Positions 54,796 to 63,938 of a stretch of 64,000 bases of DNA are shown here, one piece after another. Source of the DNA: Candidatus Saccharibacteria bacterium oral taxon 488 (GTDB lineage: Bacteria > Patescibacteriota > Saccharimonadia > Saccharimonadales > Saccharimonadaceae). The stretch is from positions 744,001 through 808,000 of the forward strand of contig CP040001.1 in assembly GCA_013100825.1 (NCBI GenBank), in the 5' to 3' direction. Under the pieces are notes generated by a model that searched no databases, was not told the origin of the DNA, and worked only from the letters and a program-made list of their open reading frames with translations. Position 1 is the stretch's first letter. The number at the start of each line of letters is the position of its first letter. The position numbers and the translations under genes were made by a program.

Positions 54796-55785
54796 CTACA
54801 GCGTCAAAGCGATAACCGCCTTGATGGTATGCATACGATTTTCCGCCTGGTCAAAGACAATCGAATTTGGCGAGCGGAAGACATCATCCGTCACCTCCAT
54901 TGACTCCAGTCCGAAGTCGTCCCTGATGTGCTGACCGGTCGTGGTCAATGCATCATGAAAGGCCGGCAGGCAGTGCATGAACTTGACCTCAGGATTACCG
55001 GTGAGGTTCAGCATGTCACGATTAACCTGGAAGTGACGCAGCTGATTGATGCGCTCAGCGAACTTATCTTCTTCACCCATCGATACCCAAACATCGGTAT
55101 AGATGGCATCGGCACCGCGCAGGGCTTCCTCAAAATTATCAGTGATAGTAATCCGCCCATGACTCTGATGCGCTAATTCGTGCGCACGATGGACAAGGCC
55201 CTCTTCAGGGAACAATTCACGCGGCGCCAAAATCCGGAAATCCAGCCCCATGATGGCCGAGCCGAGCAGCAAACTATTGGCCATGTTATTGCGGCCGTCG
55301 CCGACAAACACCAGCTTGACGCCGTGCAGCCGACCGAGGTGCTCCTCGATAGTCATAAAGTCGGCTAGAATCTGCGTCGGGTGGAACTTATCAGTTAATC
55401 CGTTCCACACTGGCACGCCGGCGTGCTTCGCCAAATCTTCTACCGTTTTGTGCGCAAAACCGCGAAACTCAATGCCATCAAACATCCGGCCCAGCACCTT
55501 GGCGGTGTCTTCGACCGTCTCTTTCTTGCCAAGCTGAATATCGTCTTTACCGAGATATTCCGGCGCAATACCGAGGTCATTGGCTGCCACCGTAAAGGCA
55601 CAGCGCGTCCGCGTCGAGGTTTTCTCAAATAGTAGCGCAATGTTCTTGCCCTCGTGAATCCGATGCGGCGTACCAGCGTACTTCATCCGCTTATATTCAT
55701 TCGCCGTCGTTAGTAGCAACCGAATGTCACCCGCGGTAAAATCACCCAGTGTTAGGAATGATCGCCCCTTCAAACTTTGTGCCAT
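54796..55785 (-). CDS. arcB: Ornithine carbamoyltransferase, catabolic
   Basis: 329 residues. The carbamoyl-phosphate loop is [10 protein letters not shown] near 53-62. [10 protein letters not shown] near 134-143 carries the HPTQ motif, [14 protein letters not shown] near 156-169, and HCLPAFHD near 266-273 contributes the ornithine-site Cys. In this operon it works backwards: citrulline plus phosphate gives ornithine and carbamoyl phosphate. It starts immediately after the arcA stop, with GGGAGG upstream. Confidence 0.96.
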   Translation of the reverse strand: MAQSLKGRSFLTLGDFTAGDIRLLLTTANEYKRMKYAGTPHRIHEGKNIALLFEKTSTRTRCAFTVAANDLGIAPEYLGKDDIQLGKKETVEDTAKVLGRMFDGIEFRGFAHKTVEDLAKHAGVPVWNGLTDKFHPTQILADFMTIEEHLGRLHGVKLVFVGDGRNNMANSLLLGSAIMGLDFRILAPRELFPEEGLVHRAHELAHQSHGRITITDNFEEALRGADAIYTDVWVSMGEEDKFAERINQLRHFQVNRDMLNLTGNPEVKFMHCLPAFHDALTTTGQHIRDDFGLESMEVTDDVFRSPNSIVFDQAENRMHTIKAVIALTL

Positions 55786-57021
55786 TTATACATCCTCCCG
55801 TACCAGCGGCATACTCATACAGCGCGGACCGCCGCGGCCGCGGCCAAGCTCAGCACCACTGACTTCTATAACTTCAACGCCATGTTCGCGCAATTTTTGG
55901 TTGGTCACATAGTTGCGGTCATAGGTTACCACCACGCCCGGCGCAATCGCCAAGGTATTCGAGCCGTCATTCCACTGCTCACGAGCCGCCGCAATTGGAT
56001 CACCGCCGCCACATTCGATCAGGGTAACACTCGGCAGCCCCAAGGCCACCCGCAAGACATGCTCGAGATCCGTCTCGTGCGTAATGCGTGGGAACGGCTG
56101 TCCCTCGACCTTTTCCAATACGAAACAATTCATCTTGCCGCCGCGATCGCGGATTTCCGGATGAATAGTAAACTTGTCCCGATCAATCATAGTAAACACC
56201 GTGTCCAGGTGCATAAAGGCGTGCGACTTTGGAATTTCCATGGCAACGACCTTCTTAAAGCCAGAACCAGCAAACAGTTTCGTCGCCATCTTTTCAATCG
56301 CCTCAGCCGTGGTGCGCTCCGATACGCCGATGGCCATCACTTCACTGCTCAACACTAGCTCATCGCCACCTTCGATCGAGAATTTTTCATGGCGATCATA
56401 CCACACCGGCACATTCTTACCAGCAAACCGTGGATGATGATCAATGATATAGCGCATGAACAGCGACTCACGACGACGCGCTGGCCAGTGCATCTTGTTA
56501 ATTGTCAGGCCATGACCAATGGCTGCAGCCGGGTCACGCGTAAAGTACAAGTTCGGCATCGGATCGAGGTAGAATGGATAGTGATTTTTCTCGATCATAT
56601 TGTGTAGCTGCTGGTGCTGGTCTGGCGGCAGTGTGATCTCGTCCTTGCGCACACCGGCCATGATTTTACGCACCATCGCGTTCGTTGGTAGGTCTAGCAG
56701 GAACTGGCGCAGCACCCTGGTAACACGGCGTGACCCTTGCTTCGAATTTGCCAACATTTCATCAACAAACTGCTCACGTAATTGATCAGTGTGTAGCGCC
56801 TCGGTCACCAGCTGATCAAGATACAACACCTCGACACCGTGATCACGCAGCACCTGAGCAAACGCATCATGCTCCTTTTGGGCGACCTGCAAATACGGAA
56901 TGTCGTCAAACAGCAGATCAGTCAAGTAGTCTGGTGTTAAGTTTTCTAATTCTTCGCCCGGACGATGCAACAGCACCGCCTTGAGTCGGCCAATTTCTGA
57001 TGTAATATGTAATGGATCCAT
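55786..57021 (-). CDS. arcA: Arginine deiminase
   Basis: 411 residues. [18 protein letters not shown] near 157-174, [20 protein letters not shown] near 213-232, the His in [16 protein letters not shown] near 268, and the catalytic Cys in [20 protein letters not shown] near 345 are all present. The C-terminal SMPLVRED is also typical. It hydrolyses arginine to citrulline and ammonia. It is the first gene of the operon; a purine-rich GGGGATGGGGG site precedes the ATG. Known role in oral Saccharibacteria: ATP from arginine and acid protection; that role here is inferred. Confidence 0.97.
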   Translation of the reverse strand: MDPLHITSEIGRLKAVLLHRPGEELENLTPDYLTDLLFDDIPYLQVAQKEHDAFAQVLRDHGVEVLYLDQLVTEALHTDQLREQFVDEMLANSKQGSRRVTRVLRQFLLDLPTNAMVRKIMAGVRKDEITLPPDQHQQLHNMIEKNHYPFYLDPMPNLYFTRDPAAAIGHGLTINKMHWPARRRESLFMRYIIDHHPRFAGKNVPVWYDRHEKFSIEGGDELVLSSEVMAIGVSERTTAEAIEKMATKLFAGSGFKKVVAMEIPKSHAFMHLDTVFTMIDRDKFTIHPEIRDRGGKMNCFVLEKVEGQPFPRITHETDLEHVLRVALGLPSVTLIECGGGDPIAAAREQWNDGSNTLAIAPGVVVTYDRNYVTNQKLREHGVEVIEVSGAELGRGRGGPRCMSMPLVREDV

Positions 57022-57109
57022 ACCCCCATCCCCTTTTTGTTTATGGTTATACTAACAATAGTAGCATATACGCCCAAGAACACAAGTATCGCTTAGCGAG
57101 CCGTGTGAA

Positions 57110-58138
57110 TTACCGCCTACGAGGCCAAACTGCATCAATAATCGTATACGGCAAACGCCGGTATCGCCACCAGCTAACTAATGTCACCCCAAGCCAGCCA
57201 ATGACAATAGGCATACCGGCCCTAGGCCCCAGTATAATGCCATACATGAACAAGCCAATATACCCCAATCGCAGCAGATACATTGTCAATCGATGAGGCC
57301 AAGAACGTTCACGATCATCCAATGATATTCCCGTCATCCAGCCGCCAATTGTTTGCCCACTCATCATGAGCGGCATGATCAGCTGGACTACTAACTCACC
57401 GCCAGCGAGAATACCATATGACAGTCCCGCAACAGTATTTCCCGCTAAACCCGGCATCGTGATATACAATATAATACCGATACACGTCCTCACTACAAGC
57501 ACCACAACCACATCAAGTATAAACGCCACTAATCGCCGCACTAGGCCCGGCTGTGTTGTCACGGTCTCGCCATGCTTTACATTGCGCAGATCCGGCAGCA
57601 ACCGACCACACCAATAGCCGACCAAAGCACCTCCGGTATTGAGCAACAAGTCATCAACATCAAACAGCCTATAACTACATGGATACAAGCCAAACGCACC
57701 CGTTAGCTGGGTCACTTCAATCGTTAGTGATAGAACGAGTCCTAATAGTACAACCATGTACCAGCGTACAGGGTACATCACTCGTAAAAACATACCGAAC
57801 GGCATAAAAAAGACTATATTCATCACTACCTGTAGAACAGCCCGCAACCCTTCAGCCTGTATGTCCATAATTGATGCGAGCGGATGTAGTTGTGGTGAGA
57901 CTGCATGATGCGCACAGAACCATGCTGGATTATCTGGCATCGGATAGAGCGTAAACGCCACGAGTCCCAGTGCATACAATACAACCAGATACACCATGAC
58001 CATCCTGCCGACTACTAGCCGTCGTAATCGCATATACTGTACAACGAGCAGCGGAAATGTCAAGAGCAGTGCGGCAAATGGCCAGAATGATATCGCCAGC
58101 TGGAATGACGAGGAGAATGTAGTAAAAAATGCCATCAT
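57110..58138 (-). CDS. VanZ-RDD fusion membrane protein
   Basis: About 342 residues. The N-terminal VanZ domain (five spans, about 10-195) has YALGLVAFTLYPMPDN, VVMNIVFFMPFGMFLRVMYP, GLVLSLTIEVTQLTGAFG and FDVDDLLLNTGGALVGYW, the typical block. The C-terminal RDD domain (about 210-335) has LVRRLVAFILDVVVVLVV and GQTIGGWMTGISLDD. VanZ proteins give low-level teicoplanin resistance in some Firmicutes; function here is unknown. The start is one of two adjacent ATGs at 58138/58135. Confidence 0.88.
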   Translation of the reverse strand: MMAFFTTFSSSFQLAISFWPFAALLLTFPLLVVQYMRLRRLVVGRMVMVYLVVLYALGLVAFTLYPMPDNPAWFCAHHAVSPQLHPLASIMDIQAEGLRAVLQVVMNIVFFMPFGMFLRVMYPVRWYMVVLLGLVLSLTIEVTQLTGAFGLYPCSYRLFDVDDLLLNTGGALVGYWCGRLLPDLRNVKHGETVTTQPGLVRRLVAFILDVVVVLVVRTCIGIILYITMPGLAGNTVAGLSYGILAGGELVVQLIMPLMMSGQTIGGWMTGISLDDRERSWPHRLTMYLLRLGYIGLFMYGIILGPRAGMPIVIGWLGVTLVSWWRYRRLPYTIIDAVWPRRR

Positions 58139-58184
58139 AGCCTTAATTATTATGCAGGAAAAATTAGCTATCGTCAAATATGCC

Positions 58185-58802
58185 TCATTCTCGAATGATC
58201 GCCAAGGATGCCTCGACTATCAGCCGAGCCGGATGGCGCTTCAGCCATGCATCGACCGCCCGTGCGGCACCTGGCAAAGCTTCATTGGTGTAATCATCAA
58301 CAATGATGGTCGCCGTTTCCTGAAATTTGCCGTCACACACGCGAAATGAATCGGCAATTGACTCATAAAAATCGCCGTCAAAAAATGCAAAGATGATACT
58401 TTCCGGTACATCGTCAGGAATGAAATCAGCAAACCAACCTTTGTGAACAATTGGCGGTTTCAGGCCAGCCTTTTTGAAATTCTGAACGAAGGTTTTACGT
58501 GGCGCCAGCAGCTCGCCAGCCTTGAACTGCTCGCCCGCAGTGCTGCTGTCTGCTTGAGTTTTTTCTGGCAAGCCCATAAACGAATCGTAAACATGAAACT
58601 CACCGGTAAAATCATAGGCGTCCAGCAGTCGCCGAATGAACAAACTCGTCGTGCCGACGTAACAGCCAAGCTCCACAATGTTTCCTGTCGCGCTGCTTCG
58701 CAGCACCTTTTCCAATTCTCGCAACAAGATGCCGAGTTCTTTGGTATCAACTTGGTCGGAAATGATGGGATGTCTGGCGAGGAGTTGGTCAACTTTATTC
58801 AT
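58185..58802 (-). CDS. TylF/MycF-like SAM methyltransferase
   Basis: 205 residues. The SAM loop is GNIVELGCYVGTTSLFIRRL near 40-60; VYDSFMGLPEKTQADSS near 72-88 has the conserved Asp for the ribose. FDGDFYESIADSFRV and TIIVDDYTNEALPGAARAVD carry the DxD..DDY metal-binding pattern of macrocin O-methyltransferases. Possible substrates are sugar hydroxyls, including surface glycans. TATAAT is 6 bases before the ATG. It sits back to back with the graspetide cassette, but a link is not shown. Confidence 0.85.
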   Translation of the reverse strand: MNKVDQLLARHPIISDQVDTKELGILLRELEKVLRSSATGNIVELGCYVGTTSLFIRRLLDAYDFTGEFHVYDSFMGLPEKTQADSSTAGEQFKAGELLAPRKTFVQNFKKAGLKPPIVHKGWFADFIPDDVPESIIFAFFDGDFYESIADSFRVCDGKFQETATIIVDDYTNEALPGAARAVDAWLKRHPARLIVEASLAIIRE

Positions 58803-58921
58803 AACGTCATTATAAATAACCTCCGGAGTATTGACAAATAATCGATATATATATGCTGAAACAAGCGTCGAGAATTTCTAAACGCGTTCTTTACCATCAT
58901 CTATTCGTTCAGGAGTAGACC

Positions 58922-59908
58922 ATGACTACAATTATCATACTGACCAATTCTCTGGACAACCCTCATGTTGAGGCAGTGAGCCAATATATTGACTCAGAAA
59001 GCAATCGGATCATACGGATTGATACAGATCTTTTAATCCAAGGGCAATGTAGTATCTCTTTTGACTATTCAAATGGTAGTATACTATACAAGCAACTGGG
59101 AGAAATTACAGATCTTCGTAGTATTGATAGCGTATGGTACAGAAAGCCGTTCGGGTTCAGTCAAACCTACGGATTCCTTGAGAGTATCCAGGATCCAGTT
59201 CAAAGGTCTATCGTAGACAAAGAGATACATGATGTATTGAATGGTCTGTGTTTTCTGCTACGCGACAAGTTTTGGATTAATCACCCTAGCTCCATTCATA
59301 CAGCTAGGATTAAGCCATACCAATTGTCGATTGCAAAGCGTATTGGGCTGCCAATGCCCGACACACTGATTACATCAGATCCAGACGCAGCTCGCCAGTT
59401 CTGTCTAGAAGCGCCAACCGTATTCAAACCGGTATCTGTATCTAGCCTAGATCTTGACGATACAGGCTACATGATAGAAACCACGCTCATGACAGATGAG
59501 CTGATAGACTCCTTGGGATTGATCAAATCACAACCGATCATTCTGCAAAGGTTTATCAGAAAAACAAGTGAGTTACGGGTCACTTGTATCGGAAAACAGA
59601 TCTTCGTTGCCCGTCAGATTCCACAAGAGAAAACCTCCAGCACGGTAGACTGGAGATCTCTACAAGATTCTGGCAGTCGATACGTGATCGACTACGTCCT
59701 TCCCGAAGACATTGAGCGGAAGGTTCGTTCTCTGCTGACTTCGCTAGGTCTTGGTTTTGCTGCAATTGATTTCGCGATAGACGAAATCGGAGATCTGCAT
59801 TTCCTTGAAGCAAACCCAAATGGCCAGTGGCTCGGTTACACCGATGAAATAGGCCTACCGGCAGCCGCACACATGGCGTGCTGCCTGGTGGAAAAAAGTC
59901 TACTCTGA
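58922..59908 (+). CDS. ATP-grasp graspetide (microviridin-type RiPP) ligase
   Basis: 328 residues of the MvdC/MvdD/TgmB kind. The N-terminal pre-ATP-grasp region reads sequence pairs such as IIILTNSLDNPHVEAVSQYI and SIDSVWYRKP near 75-84 (the WYRKP block is typical of this family). ATP-grasp parts follow: TVFKPVSVSSLD near 160, LQRFIRKTSELRVTCIGKQI near 207-226, then DFAIDEIGDLHFLEANPNGQ near 283-302 (metal-binding DxxxxxxxxExN). It would form ester or amide crosslinks between Thr/Ser/Lys and Asp/Glu side chains of the peptide encoded 20 bases downstream. CAGGAG precedes the ATG. Confidence 0.82.
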   Translation: MTTIIILTNSLDNPHVEAVSQYIDSESNRIIRIDTDLLIQGQCSISFDYSNGSILYKQLGEITDLRSIDSVWYRKPFGFSQTYGFLESIQDPVQRSIVDKEIHDVLNGLCFLLRDKFWINHPSSIHTARIKPYQLSIAKRIGLPMPDTLITSDPDAARQFCLEAPTVFKPVSVSSLDLDDTGYMIETTLMTDELIDSLGLIKSQPIILQRFIRKTSELRVTCIGKQIFVARQIPQEKTSSTVDWRSLQDSGSRYVIDYVLPEDIERKVRSLLTSLGLGFAAIDFAIDEIGDLHFLEANPNGQWLGYTDEIGLPAAAHMACCLVEKSLL

Positions 59909-59928
59909 CAATCGAAAGGAGGTGAAGC

Positions 59929-60039
59929 ATGAACAACGCCGAGATCTTTTCCGCGAAAGTTGCCACGATCGTTGATTCGGAGGTCGACTCGTCGACCTTC
60001 CTGACCCGATCCGGCAAGCCCAAGACGACGGACGACTAG
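59929..60039 (+). CDS. Candidate graspetide precursor peptide, 36 residues
   Basis: A small frame with a near-ideal ribosome site (AGGAGGTGAAGC). Leader-like MNNAEIFSAKVATIVDSEVD, then core-like SSTFLTRSGKPKTTDD. The tail has Ser, Thr and Lys donors and two terminal Asp acceptors, the residue set used in omega-ester and omega-amide rings; KTTDD recalls the TT..EE cores of plesiocin-type graspetides. GC content is 63 of 111 bases, well above the AT-rich gene that follows. No PFFxxFL leader motif is present. A strong hairpin follows 12 bases later. Confidence 0.68.
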   Translation: MNNAEIFSAKVATIVDSEVDSSTFLTRSGKPKTTDD

Positions 60040-60051
60040 TCCCACGTCACA

Positions 60052-60085
60052 CCCCGTGCCCTTGTGTTTTTGCAAGGGCACGGGG
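60052..60085 (+). terminator. Strong hairpin after the precursor gene
   Basis: CCCCGTGCCCTTG and CAAGGGCACGGGG form a perfect 13-bp stem with an 8-base loop. It lacks a clear U-tract (TAACC follows). It may therefore be an RNA-stabilising or partial-readthrough element favouring precursor over the next gene, or simply a terminator. Confidence 0.8.
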
Positions 60086-60106
60086 TAACCTATCAAAGAG
60101 TATATT

Positions 60107-60841
60107 ATGAACAAGCACAAAATCATCAAAACATTCTTGCCGAAACAATTAGACATAAAACACCTCGATCTCCTGCTACCTGCCTTACAAAAGTCAAACC
60201 TAATTGTTTATGGTGAAATTCACGGCATAAAAGAAAATGCCAATATCGTCTATACCTTGGTTAAAAAAACTTGCATACAACGATTGGCCATTGAAGCTAG
60301 CCCTACTGTGTTTGACTTCATCAATTCAGTAAAGATCAATTCTTATGATTTTTCCTTAGTTGATGAAGACCTTTTTGACTTAAGCGTTCTATCTCTTGAG
60401 ATGATAAAAACGATAGCAATTCTTCTGCAGCAAAATCAACTTAAAGAGCTCGTTTTTATTGATACATTTTTTGACAATTTAGATGAGGATGCCATCATAC
60501 CACCAAGCCCGCAAGAACGAGAAGAGCAGCTAGCTAAAAATATCCTCGGAATTGACGGCTCTCTACCAACATTATGTATTATGGGACAATGGCATACGCA
60601 GCCCAAAGTTGTTACAGATGGCGAAACACGGCATGAATCAGCGTTATATCGCTTGAGAAAAACAAAACCAAATGTGCCGTTTATTCACAACATCTACCGA
60701 CAAGGACAGCTATTTAATGATGGAAAAATAATTGAATTACCAGACAACTCAGCAGTGTCGTCTTGTTACGAGATTGTCCAGAAAACCGATATTGATTTTG
60801 ACCTTCACGTACCCGAAGCGACAAAAATATCACTATGCTAA
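60107..60841 (+). CDS. ChaN/EreA-like (Tiki superfamily) protein
   Basis: 244 residues. NLIVYGEIHGIKENANIVYT near residues 31-50 has the GE(x)H motif of the ChaN/EreA/TraB-like superfamily. RLAIEASPTVFDFI near 60 and LCIMGQWHTQPK near 163-174 supply the second and third superfamily blocks (E, GxxH). Members bind metal or haem, or act as hydrolases (erythromycin esterase). It is clearly AT-rich. It lies downstream of the RiPP cassette on the same strand and could process, hydrolyse or give immunity to the product, but this is only positional inference. Confidence 0.6.
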   Translation: MNKHKIIKTFLPKQLDIKHLDLLLPALQKSNLIVYGEIHGIKENANIVYTLVKKTCIQRLAIEASPTVFDFINSVKINSYDFSLVDEDLFDLSVLSLEMIKTIAILLQQNQLKELVFIDTFFDNLDEDAIIPPSPQEREEQLAKNILGIDGSLPTLCIMGQWHTQPKVVTDGETRHESALYRLRKTKPNVPFIHNIYRQGQLFNDGKIIELPDNSAVSSCYEIVQKTDIDFDLHVPEATKISLC

Positions 60842-60850
60842 AATCATAGC

Positions 60851-61312
60851 ATGAAAATAACCAGCCCAGCCTTCACTGAAAACGCTAAAATACCAAAAAT
60901 TTATTCCAAGCTCGGCGGTAATCAACGCCCGCCGCTCGAGATCAGCGACGTACCGGCAAATACCAAAAGCCTGGTGATCATTTGCCACGACCCTGATGCG
61001 CCTGGGCGCGATGGATTTTACCATTGGACGGTTTGGAATTTACCAACCAAAACCACTGAAATCACCAGCGAATCACTACCCGCGGGCGCCGTCGAAGGGA
61101 TGACCAGTTGGGGTCGGCCTGGCTGGGGCGGGCCGCAACCACCGTTTGGCACGCACCGCTACCAATTTTATGTGTACGCGCTGGACACGACGTTAGATTT
61201 ACCAGACAGCACCAAGCCCAGAGAGCTCATCGCCGCTCTCACGCCGCATATCATCGATCAGGCCGTATTGACTGGAAAGTTTGGCGTGTTGGATATTTTG
61301 CGGCGGGATTAA
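60851..61312 (+). CDS. YbhB/YbcL (PEBP-like) protein
   Basis: 153 residues. PEBP family signature: SLVIICHDPDAPGRDGFYHW near 38-57, TVWNLP, GRPGWGGPQPPFGTHRYQFY near 87-106, and a C-terminal TGKFGVLDILRRD. PEBP-like proteins bind phosphate-bearing ligands; bacterial functions are ill-defined. TGC-TAAAAT is 6 bases before the ATG, so it has its own leaderless promoter rather than belonging to the RiPP transcript. Confidence 0.92.
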   Translation: MKITSPAFTENAKIPKIYSKLGGNQRPPLEISDVPANTKSLVIICHDPDAPGRDGFYHWTVWNLPTKTTEITSESLPAGAVEGMTSWGRPGWGGPQPPFGTHRYQFYVYALDTTLDLPDSTKPRELIAALTPHIIDQAVLTGKFGVLDILRRD

Positions 61313-61391
61313 GCACCACTTTCTCTGGGCGAAAGTCTACAGACTATTAAACGACACCGCCAATCCTATTCTGTCATCTATATTTTTTAAT

Positions 61392-63938
61392 TTATAACAG
61401 TTCAAGCACTAGGTTAATATACATTAACGAGATACTTTCTTCGTGCATGATTTTTAAGAAAGAAGTCTTATCAGTGCACACAGGACTTTCTTGATCAATT
61501 AAGATAAGCGCTCTCAGATTACTATTTTCGTGAATTATTTTTGCTAAACTACAATCAATCCCCGCTCTAATAAGAGCAATTTTAAAGTCATTATCAGTGC
61601 CATACTTTATACGTTTATAAAACGATTCATCGACTACACCAAAATCATTTAATATCTCAAGAAATGGAATAATATAATGGTCAACATTATCAAGATTCTC
61701 CTTAGCTAAAGCAGCCGCATAGCTTGGCATTAAGTTTTGGGTCTGCTGCTGAAATATATGATATTTATTCCACAATCCGGTTTTACCATCAATACCACAA
61801 CTTCCTATATCGCCAACATATACTGGATTTCCGATTTCACCACGCCATATAGAAACGTACCTTGCAATTAGTGCAGAAAAGCTGGATTCATTATCAGCTT
61901 TTTCGTCAATAATTCTTATATAAATATCCCTTATAGACGGCTTTGTGTATAGTAAATATATCCAATTCCCATACTTATGCTTATCGATCCTGAGACCTGT
62001 CTGATATGTCACCTCAAGAAAAACACTAATAATCGTATTTAATAACTTATTACCATCATCAATTATTTGAGTGTTCAAGAGATGCTCCATCTTTTTAGAG
62101 ATGATTTGTTCATATTTCACAATATCAAATATTTTCACGTTATGGGCATAACACTTAGCACCTAGCTCAGTCTGCGCCAATAATGGCTTTGAGTTGTTAA
62201 TTTGCGAATACATGTCTCCTCTTGTTTTGTCTATATTTGCAAGTATGTTAACTTCATCAACAATTCTAGATTCCTTATCGCTTCCTTTATAAGAAGCAAG
62301 GAGCGGGTTATTGATACTGTCCTCAACCATGACTCCCTCCTTGGCATGCTCCGATAAGAATTTACTAGCATTTGCCTTCTTCGCCATATAATCGTCATTC
62401 TTAATTATATATATTTCTGGTGTTAATAATTCCATTCTTGGGTTTGTCAAATCAAAGATTATGTTATAACGACCCACTCTGCCTACTAAATTTCTGAGGT
62501 CAGGAATATCCAAGCATTTAGCCCCCTTGGAATAGTTCATTAAGAATAATTTACTTGCAGGAATATTCACACCTTCGAGTAACGTGCTCGTAGTAACAAT
62601 GAATCTAATCTCAGGAATATTACGATACAAGAACTCCACATATTCCTTAATAGTGTCCGGTATCTTACCGTGACTGATAACTATGCCGTGTTTAACGAGC
62701 TTTATTAGATTATAGGAAGGATGGACATAACTTGATAATATATTACATGCATCATCAATTATAATTTGACTTTCGGGGCTGTATTTAATTTCTGGCGCCC
62801 TAGCAGCTAGCGCATCGGCGAGTTTTTCAACTCCACTTGGCTTATTAACATAAATAATATTTTTATCCCCACCTCTACTAAATAATATTTGGTAATAGTC
62901 TGTAGACGATTCAGTTACTTCGTAAAAATTTGCCGTAAACTGATCAAATAGAGCCAACCGTTGACTATTATTATCCCAAAGAAAATAACGTGGTATTTTC
63001 ATATACTCAGTAATTTTTCTTGACTGTATTTCTTCTGAATTCTGCCCATCGCCTACAAGGCGTAGACTTGATATTGGATCTACAATAAAAGGAGAATAGT
63101 AATCGATATCCACGCTTGATTTTCTATTACTAGCAATAATAATCGCCCTTGAGAGAGTTAAGAATCTATCATCATCTTTAAATAAATTATGAGATTCATC
63201 AATAAATAGATAGTCTATTATTAACTCATCATGTTTCGCCAATAATGCCATTAGTCGCTCCTGCGTTAACACAGCAATGAATCGGCTATGTTTGTATTTT
63301 TCAACATACATATCAGGATGAGTTATAACATCGGTTCGATTTCCTTTTATATTTAACACCATCGATACCGTTTGATTTATCAATGATTTAGTAGGCACAA
63401 CTATACAAACAGACAAACCATCATTGAATTTTTCAACAGATTTAGACACCATCAAATGAGATTTGCCATAAGAAGTTGGCGCAACAACAGCAAGATTAGA
63501 GAAGTTTCTAACGCTACGACCCAGTCTAAATTGTTGCTCTGATTTGTAATATTCTTCCTTGTACGATTCTGCTAGCGACTTATTGAATAGGCTATCCATA
63601 TCATCTATAGTCTCCGATTCTGTTATGTAATTATGCTGCGTAGCTTTTATGAGCATAAGAACAGGATAGTATCGTAATAAGCTAGCAAAATCAGATAACA
63701 CATAAAAATCCTTGCTAAGAAGCCCGTAGTTTAGGGCCATTGAATATGCCATTTTTTGCACATCCTCATCACCATAAAGTGAAAAATAGTTTAGGATTCT
63801 ATACGTAAATTGCATCTCATCCCAAGTTAGACGTTGTCTCAATATTATTTTTTTGTATACTTTAGCAAATAAGAAATTATGATCCTCAGCTTTCCTTGTT
63901 AATGCTGATCTTAAAGAACTAAGAGTAATCTTGTGCAT
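61392..63938 (-). CDS. SF2 helicase, probable antiphage HamB/AbpB-type subunit
   Basis: 848 residues, strikingly AT-rich. Helicase motifs: I, VVAPTSYGKSHLM near 148-160; Ia, VCIVVPTKSLINQTVSMV; II, LFIDESHNLFKDDDRF near 245; then HGIVISHGKIPDTIKEYVEF, IV-VI region VTTSTLLEGVNIPASKLFLM near 452 and DLRNLVGRVGR near 480. The roughly 350-residue C-terminus is unrelated to housekeeping helicases. APTSYGKS, DESH and VGRVGR are common in helicases of the Hachiman (HamB) and AbpB defence systems. The ATG at 63938 overlaps the upstream gene's TGA (TGATG). This implies a two-gene operon. Confidence 0.72.
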   Translation of the reverse strand: MHKITLSSLRSALTRKAEDHNFLFAKVYKKIILRQRLTWDEMQFTYRILNYFSLYGDEDVQKMAYSMALNYGLLSKDFYVLSDFASLLRYYPVLMLIKATQHNYITESETIDDMDSLFNKSLAESYKEEYYKSEQQFRLGRSVRNFSNLAVVAPTSYGKSHLMVSKSVEKFNDGLSVCIVVPTKSLINQTVSMVLNIKGNRTDVITHPDMYVEKYKHSRFIAVLTQERLMALLAKHDELIIDYLFIDESHNLFKDDDRFLTLSRAIIIASNRKSSVDIDYYSPFIVDPISSLRLVGDGQNSEEIQSRKITEYMKIPRYFLWDNNSQRLALFDQFTANFYEVTESSTDYYQILFSRGGDKNIIYVNKPSGVEKLADALAARAPEIKYSPESQIIIDDACNILSSYVHPSYNLIKLVKHGIVISHGKIPDTIKEYVEFLYRNIPEIRFIVTTSTLLEGVNIPASKLFLMNYSKGAKCLDIPDLRNLVGRVGRYNIIFDLTNPRMELLTPEIYIIKNDDYMAKKANASKFLSEHAKEGVMVEDSINNPLLASYKGSDKESRIVDEVNILANIDKTRGDMYSQINNSKPLLAQTELGAKCYAHNVKIFDIVKYEQIISKKMEHLLNTQIIDDGNKLLNTIISVFLEVTYQTGLRIDKHKYGNWIYLLYTKPSIRDIYIRIIDEKADNESSFSALIARYVSIWRGEIGNPVYVGDIGSCGIDGKTGLWNKYHIFQQQTQNLMPSYAAALAKENLDNVDHYIIPFLEILNDFGVVDESFYKRIKYGTDNDFKIALIRAGIDCSLAKIIHENSNLRALILIDQESPVCTDKTSFLKIMHEESISLMYINLVLELL

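Noticed and set aside
54099..54903. Two plus-strand open frames of about 200 codons over arcD
   Set aside because: Shadow frames of a well-conserved transporter; composition is Arg/His-rich and non-membrane.
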